This document shows, in pieces, positions 40,911 to 44,425 of a stretch of 44,425 nucleotides of DNA. The stretch is from NCBI GenBank assembly GCA_002717515.1, contig PBEC01000023.1, positions 1-44,425 of the forward strand. Direction: 5' to 3'. The notes under the pieces were generated by a model. The model did no database searches. It had not been told where the DNA came from and was given only the letters and a program-made list of their open reading frames with translations. Positions within the stretch are counted from its first letter, which is position 1. Every line of letters starts with the position of its first letter. The translations under genes were made by a program, and so were the position numbers. This stretch comes from Flavobacteriales bacterium (GTDB taxonomy: Bacteria; Bacteroidota; Bacteroidia; Flavobacteriales_C; GCA-002722245).

Positions 40911-41013
40911 GAATTCTTTGTTAATAATTTTAAACTAAAACACAAGCGGAACACTGAGTATAAGATTAACTTATTATTGTTCAGGTTTTAAAATTTAATT
41001 GTGTGGTGTAATA

Positions 41014-41068
41014 ACAACCCAATTATTTTAGGTGTTTTAATCTTAAAATATTTCGGGTTGTTTTTTTC
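41014..41068 (+). terminator. long-stem intrinsic terminator after the second DUF1573 gene
   Basis: AACAACCC (41014-41021) pairs with GGGTTGTT (41055-41062). A smaller inner TTTTA/TAAAA pairing closes the loop, and a T-run follows. The 214-bp gap before lgt holds nothing else that I recognise. Confidence 0.7.
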
Positions 41069-41124
41069 TTTTCTCTCTCTGTTTTCAATTTATAAAAACT
41101 ATTTTTGAGTAAAATTATACTAAT

Positions 41125-42012
41125 ATGAGCTCTGTTCTCGCCGCAATCACCTGGGATTTAGACCCTGTAATATTTGAATTGGGAAAGTTACAAATTCGTT
41201 ACTACGGTTTACTATGGGGTATAGGAATTTGGGCAGCTTATGTAATTTGCAAAAAATTATTTTTAAACGAAAAAGAAGACCCTAAACTTATTGACCCTTT
41301 ACTTTTTTCCTGTATTATTGGCGGAATTCTTGGTTCACGATTGGGGCATGTAATATTCTATCAAATTGAGCTTTTTCAACAAGACTTTTTCAGTGTTTTT
41401 TTACCAATAAAGTTCTATCAATTTGATCCAGAATTTCCAAACGACTTGAGTAAAAGAATTTTTTCTCCCGAATTTTCGGGATTTTCAGGGCTTGCCAGCC
41501 ATGGAGGTGCAGTTGGTTTAATTCTTGCCCTAATTTGGTACAAATACAAAAAAAGTTCGCACTCATTTTTATGGATTTTTGATAAAGTAGCTTATCCTAT
41601 TGCCATCACTGCTTTTTTTATTCGGATTGCCAATTTCATGAACAGTGAAATTATTGGAGACCCTACAAATAGTAATTATGGTGTTATATTCTCTCAAATT
41701 GATTCAGAGCCCAGACATCCGGCTCAGTTATATGAGGCCTTTGCTTATTTATTAATTTTCTTTCTTTTAAAGAGAATGTACTGGAAAGGTAAGGCATATC
41801 TTCAAGAGGGGAAATTAATAGGTACATTATTTGTGACCATGTTTACGGCACGATTTTTAATCGAATTCACAAAAAACTCACAAGGTGGAATAGGAAAAAG
41901 TGATTTACTAAACAGTATTGGTCTTGAAACAGGTCAATGGCTAAGTATACCGTTTATTATAATTGGTGGATTGTTGCTTTATCGATTAAAAAAACAACCT
42001 AAGCTTAGTTAA
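41125..42012 (+). CDS. lgt: prolipoprotein diacylglyceryl transferase
   Basis: The 295-residue Lgt adds diacylglycerol from phosphatidylglycerol to the lipobox cysteine of prolipoproteins, the first step for all lipoproteins seen in this window. It has seven membrane helices. Conserved elements are IRYYGLLWGIGIW, GSRLGHVIFYQ, LASHGGAVG (essential His), the Lgt signature region ANFMNSEIIGDPT and RHPAQLYEA. Length is normal. It is convergent with dnaE and overlaps its 3' end by 8 bp. Confidence 0.97.
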   Translation: MSSVLAAITWDLDPVIFELGKLQIRYYGLLWGIGIWAAYVICKKLFLNEKEDPKLIDPLLFSCIIGGILGSRLGHVIFYQIELFQQDFFSVFLPIKFYQFDPEFPNDLSKRIFSPEFSGFSGLASHGGAVGLILALIWYKYKKSSHSFLWIFDKVAYPIAITAFFIRIANFMNSEIIGDPTNSNYGVIFSQIDSEPRHPAQLYEAFAYLLIFFLLKRMYWKGKAYLQEGKLIGTLFVTMFTARFLIEFTKNSQGGIGKSDLLNSIGLETGQWLSIPFIIIGGLLLYRLKKQPKLS

Positions 42013-44425
42013 ATTTCATTTCTGTCTCTGGCAACTCTCTGAGGCTATGAATGAATTCATTGGAAACGTTTACCTTGTAGGTATTACTATCGAGTTCCAA
42101 AAAGATATTTTCCTGTTCATCGAAAAGCACCAGCTTTAATCGGCAATCTCCGGTGTTTTTTTCACATATTGTGGAAAGTTTTTTAATATAAACATCGTCC
42201 ACTAAACTTGACTTTACATGAACGGTTACGGATTTAACAAGTTTGTCTCGAACTTCTCCAAGCAGCTCTATTTTGGATATTTTAAATTCAACTTCATCTT
42301 TTGTTTTCGCATATCGTTTGGGTTCAATTTTACCTTTAATGAAAAGAAATGCTCCTTCCACTAAAAAACGACGAAATTTCAGATAATTTTCACCCCACAA
42401 AAAGAATTTGGCTGCATCGGTATAATCTTCAACAGTGAGTATTCCATAGTGATTCCCTTTTTTACTCATTCTTTCTACTGCTTCCGAAACTACTCCTGCA
42501 AAGGAAATCTCTTTTCCTTTTAATGTTGGAAAAGAATCATTATAGTCACGAAAGGTTGCGTTGCAAAAATTATTAATCTCCAATTTGAAATCATCAAGAG
42601 GATGGCCCGATATATATACGCCTACCATTTCTTTTTCTTGATTTAATGCATAAACACTACTCCATGGTCCGCAAACGGGAACAGGTGGCTTAGGCAACTC
42701 CACATCAGAACTTCCTCCAAACAAAGTTTGTTGAGCAGAACCTTTTTCATTTTGAATTTGCAATCCATACCGAATTGCCTTTTCTAAAAATGAAGATTCT
42801 TTTTCGTGATTTTTAAAGAAATATTGAGCACGATGAATGGATCTGAAACAATCTAACCCTCCAGCCAAAGTTAAATTTTCAACACAGCGTTTATTGGCTG
42901 CACGTAAATTGATTCTACTCGTGAAATCAAATACATCTCTGTACGGCCCATTCTTTTTACGCTCTTCCACAATGGATTCAACAGCCCCTTCTCCTACTCC
43001 TTTTACTGCTCCTAACCCGAAACGAACTTCTCCCTTTTGATTTACTGTAAACTTGTATACGGATTCATTAATATCGGGTCCTAGAACGGGCACTCCCATT
43101 CGTTTACATTCTTCCATAAAAAAAGTAACCTGTTTGATATCGTTCATGTTGTTACTCAATACAGAAGCCATATACTCGGCAGGGTAATGGGCTTTAAAAT
43201 ATGCTGTTTGATAGGCTATCCATGCATAACAGGTTGAATGAGACTTATTGAATGCATAGGATGCGAAAGCTTCCCAATCTTTCCATACCTTTTCAAGTTT
43301 TTCAGGATTGTGTCCTCGTTCGGCGCCTCCACTCATGAACAAGGGTTTTAGTTTCTCCAACATGGAAAATATTTTCTTTCCCATTGCTTTTCGCAAAGAA
43401 TCTGCCTGACCTTTTGTAAAACCAGCAAGACTCTGAGAGAGTAACATTACCTGCTCCTGATAAACAGTAATGCCATAGGTTTCTCCCAGGTATTCTTCCA
43501 TTCCTTCTAAATCATATGTAATTTCTTCTTCACCATGTTTTCTTTTGATAAAATTGGGAATATACTCTAAAGGACCTGGACGATACAATGCATTCATTGC
43601 AATTAAATCTGCAAAGACTGTTGGTTTTAGTTCTCGCATGTATTTCTGCATCCCTGCAGATTCATATTGGAAAACACCAACAGTTTCTCCTCTTTGAAAC
43701 AATTGATAAGTTTTTTCATCATCTATTGGAATTTTTTCCGGATCGATCTCAATTCCATGACGTTCTTTTACAATTACAACAGCATCTTTAATTAAAGTAA
43801 GTGTTTTGAGTCCCAAAAAATCCATTTTCAACAACCCTGCACTCTCAACTACGGAATTGTCAAACTGCGTACACCACATATCAGAATCCTTAGCGACCGC
43901 TACAGGAACATGCTCTCTAATATCAGTTGGTGTTACAATTACTCCACAAGCATGAATTCCAGTATTACGCAAAGAACCTTCCAGTGCTTTTGCCTGTCGA
44001 ATGGTTTCTCCCGACAAGGTATCTTGATCATAAATCATCTTCAATTCCCGCGCCTGTTCAATCAACTCAGGGTTTCCTAATTTTTTTTCTAAATCGGTAT
44101 CTGATAAACCAAACATCTTGTTCAGCTTCATATCAGGAACAAGTTTAGCTAACCTATCGGCCTCTGAAAGGGGTAAATCAAGAACTCTTGCTGTATCACG
44201 AATCGAAGACTTGGCTGCCATGGTTCCATACGTTATAATCTGTGCTACCTGAGAAGATCCGTATTTATCAATTACATATTGTATTACTTTACCACGACCT
44301 TCATCATCAAAATCAATATCGATATCAGGCATGGACACTCTTTCGGGATTTAAGAATCGCTCAAAAAGCAAATCATACTTAATTGGATCAATATTGGTAA
44401 TTGTTGTGCAATAAGCCACTGCTGA
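42005..44425 (-). CDS. dnaE: DNA polymerase III alpha subunit, C-terminal part (runs off right edge)
   Basis: The last 806 or so residues of the replicative polymerase are present. The frame is open to the right edge; the upstream residues read SAVAYCTTITNIDP, the usual GSAAGSAVAY context, so no start codon is in the window. The palm motif MPDIDIDFDDEGR supplies the metal-binding aspartates. Further segments are RNTGIHACGVIV, MNALYRPGPLEYIPNF, GITVYQEQVM and FNKSHSTCYAWIAYQ. The helix-hairpin-helix region follows near GAVKGVGEGAVESI. The OB-fold near the C-terminus includes EISFAGVVSEAVERMSKKG. The 5' third with the PHP domain lies outside. It appears intact in the visible part. Confidence 0.97.
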   Translation of the reverse strand, partial: SAVAYCTTITNIDPIKYDLLFERFLNPERVSMPDIDIDFDDEGRGKVIQYVIDKYGSSQVAQIITYGTMAAKSSIRDTARVLDLPLSEADRLAKLVPDMKLNKMFGLSDTDLEKKLGNPELIEQARELKMIYDQDTLSGETIRQAKALEGSLRNTGIHACGVIVTPTDIREHVPVAVAKDSDMWCTQFDNSVVESAGLLKMDFLGLKTLTLIKDAVVIVKERHGIEIDPEKIPIDDEKTYQLFQRGETVGVFQYESAGMQKYMRELKPTVFADLIAMNALYRPGPLEYIPNFIKRKHGEEEITYDLEGMEEYLGETYGITVYQEQVMLLSQSLAGFTKGQADSLRKAMGKKIFSMLEKLKPLFMSGGAERGHNPEKLEKVWKDWEAFASYAFNKSHSTCYAWIAYQTAYFKAHYPAEYMASVLSNNMNDIKQVTFFMEECKRMGVPVLGPDINESVYKFTVNQKGEVRFGLGAVKGVGEGAVESIVEERKKNGPYRDVFDFTSRINLRAANKRCVENLTLAGGLDCFRSIHRAQYFFKNHEKESSFLEKAIRYGLQIQNEKGSAQQTLFGGSSDVELPKPPVPVCGPWSSVYALNQEKEMVGVYISGHPLDDFKLEINNFCNATFRDYNDSFPTLKGKEISFAGVVSEAVERMSKKGNHYGILTVEDYTDAAKFFLWGENYLKFRRFLVEGAFLFIKGKIEPKRYAKTKDEVEFKISKIELLGEVRDKLVKSVTVHVKSSLVDDVYIKKLSTICEKNTGDCRLKLVLFDEQENIFLELDSNTYKVNVSNEFIHSLRELPETEMKFN

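Noticed and set aside
44417-44419. GTG as the dnaE start
   Set aside because: The open frame continues upstream to the window edge with the conserved SAVAY context, so the gene is simply truncated by the window.
1-44425. CRISPR arrays, rRNA genes, insertion sequences
   Set aside because: No regularly spaced repeats, rRNA signatures or DDE transposases were seen.

Overview
The window is an AT-rich stretch of a Bacteroidota chromosome, most likely a free-living Flavobacteriia-type organism. The reasons are: a type IX secretion (T9SS) C-terminal sorting domain on one secreted protein, promoter elements of the Bacteroidota TAnnTTTG type in front of several genes, many lipoproteins and C-terminal-Phe/Leu outer-membrane barrels, a Bacteroidota-type tyrosine integrase, and glucosamine-6-phosphate deaminase fused to a PIG-L deacetylase. 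No genus can be assigned from the sequence alone.

Layout. (1) 1-2617 is the end of an integrated element: a helical protein cut by the left edge, a tyrosine integrase and a zinc-ribbon/HTH excisionase-like protein, all on the minus strand. It abuts the 3' end of mnmE, a known target for genomic islands. (2) 2618-10525 holds mnmE, a large lipoprotein, an NlpC/P60 peptidase, an unknown acidic protein, a one-repeat DUF1456 protein and a DbpA-like helicase. (3) 10517-13293 holds a MATE exporter and an OxyR-like regulator, separated by about 440 bp. That gap looks like a divergently transcribed, multi-helix RNA of about 370 nt ending in a very strong intrinsic terminator. (4) 13398-19465 is general metabolism and envelope: an aminotransferase, an MscS channel, a NamZ-type exo-muramidase, a LolC/E-like permease and cystathionine beta-synthase. 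(5) 19517-38397 is a coherent amino-sugar/chitin island on the minus strand. (6) 38541-44425 holds aroK, tRNA-Lys, a thioredoxin lipoprotein, two DUF1573 proteins, lgt, and dnaE cut by the right edge.

The amino-sugar island reads, in transcription order, gap-pfkA; then a five-gene operon (GH18 chitinase, two beta-barrel outer-membrane proteins, two lipoproteins); then nagB, a nagB/PIG-L fusion, a T9SS-exported protein with a jelly-roll domain, an MFS amino-sugar transporter with an unusual periplasmic insertion, a NagX-like membrane acyltransferase, and acetyl-CoA synthetase. Together these could take an extracellular GlcNAc polymer to fructose-6-phosphate, triose phosphates and acetyl-CoA. 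No SusC/SusD pair, nagA or GlcNAc kinase is present, so the two barrels plus two lipoproteins may be a non-Sus outer-membrane route. This operon and the structured RNA beside the OxyR-like gene are the two most interesting parts of the window.
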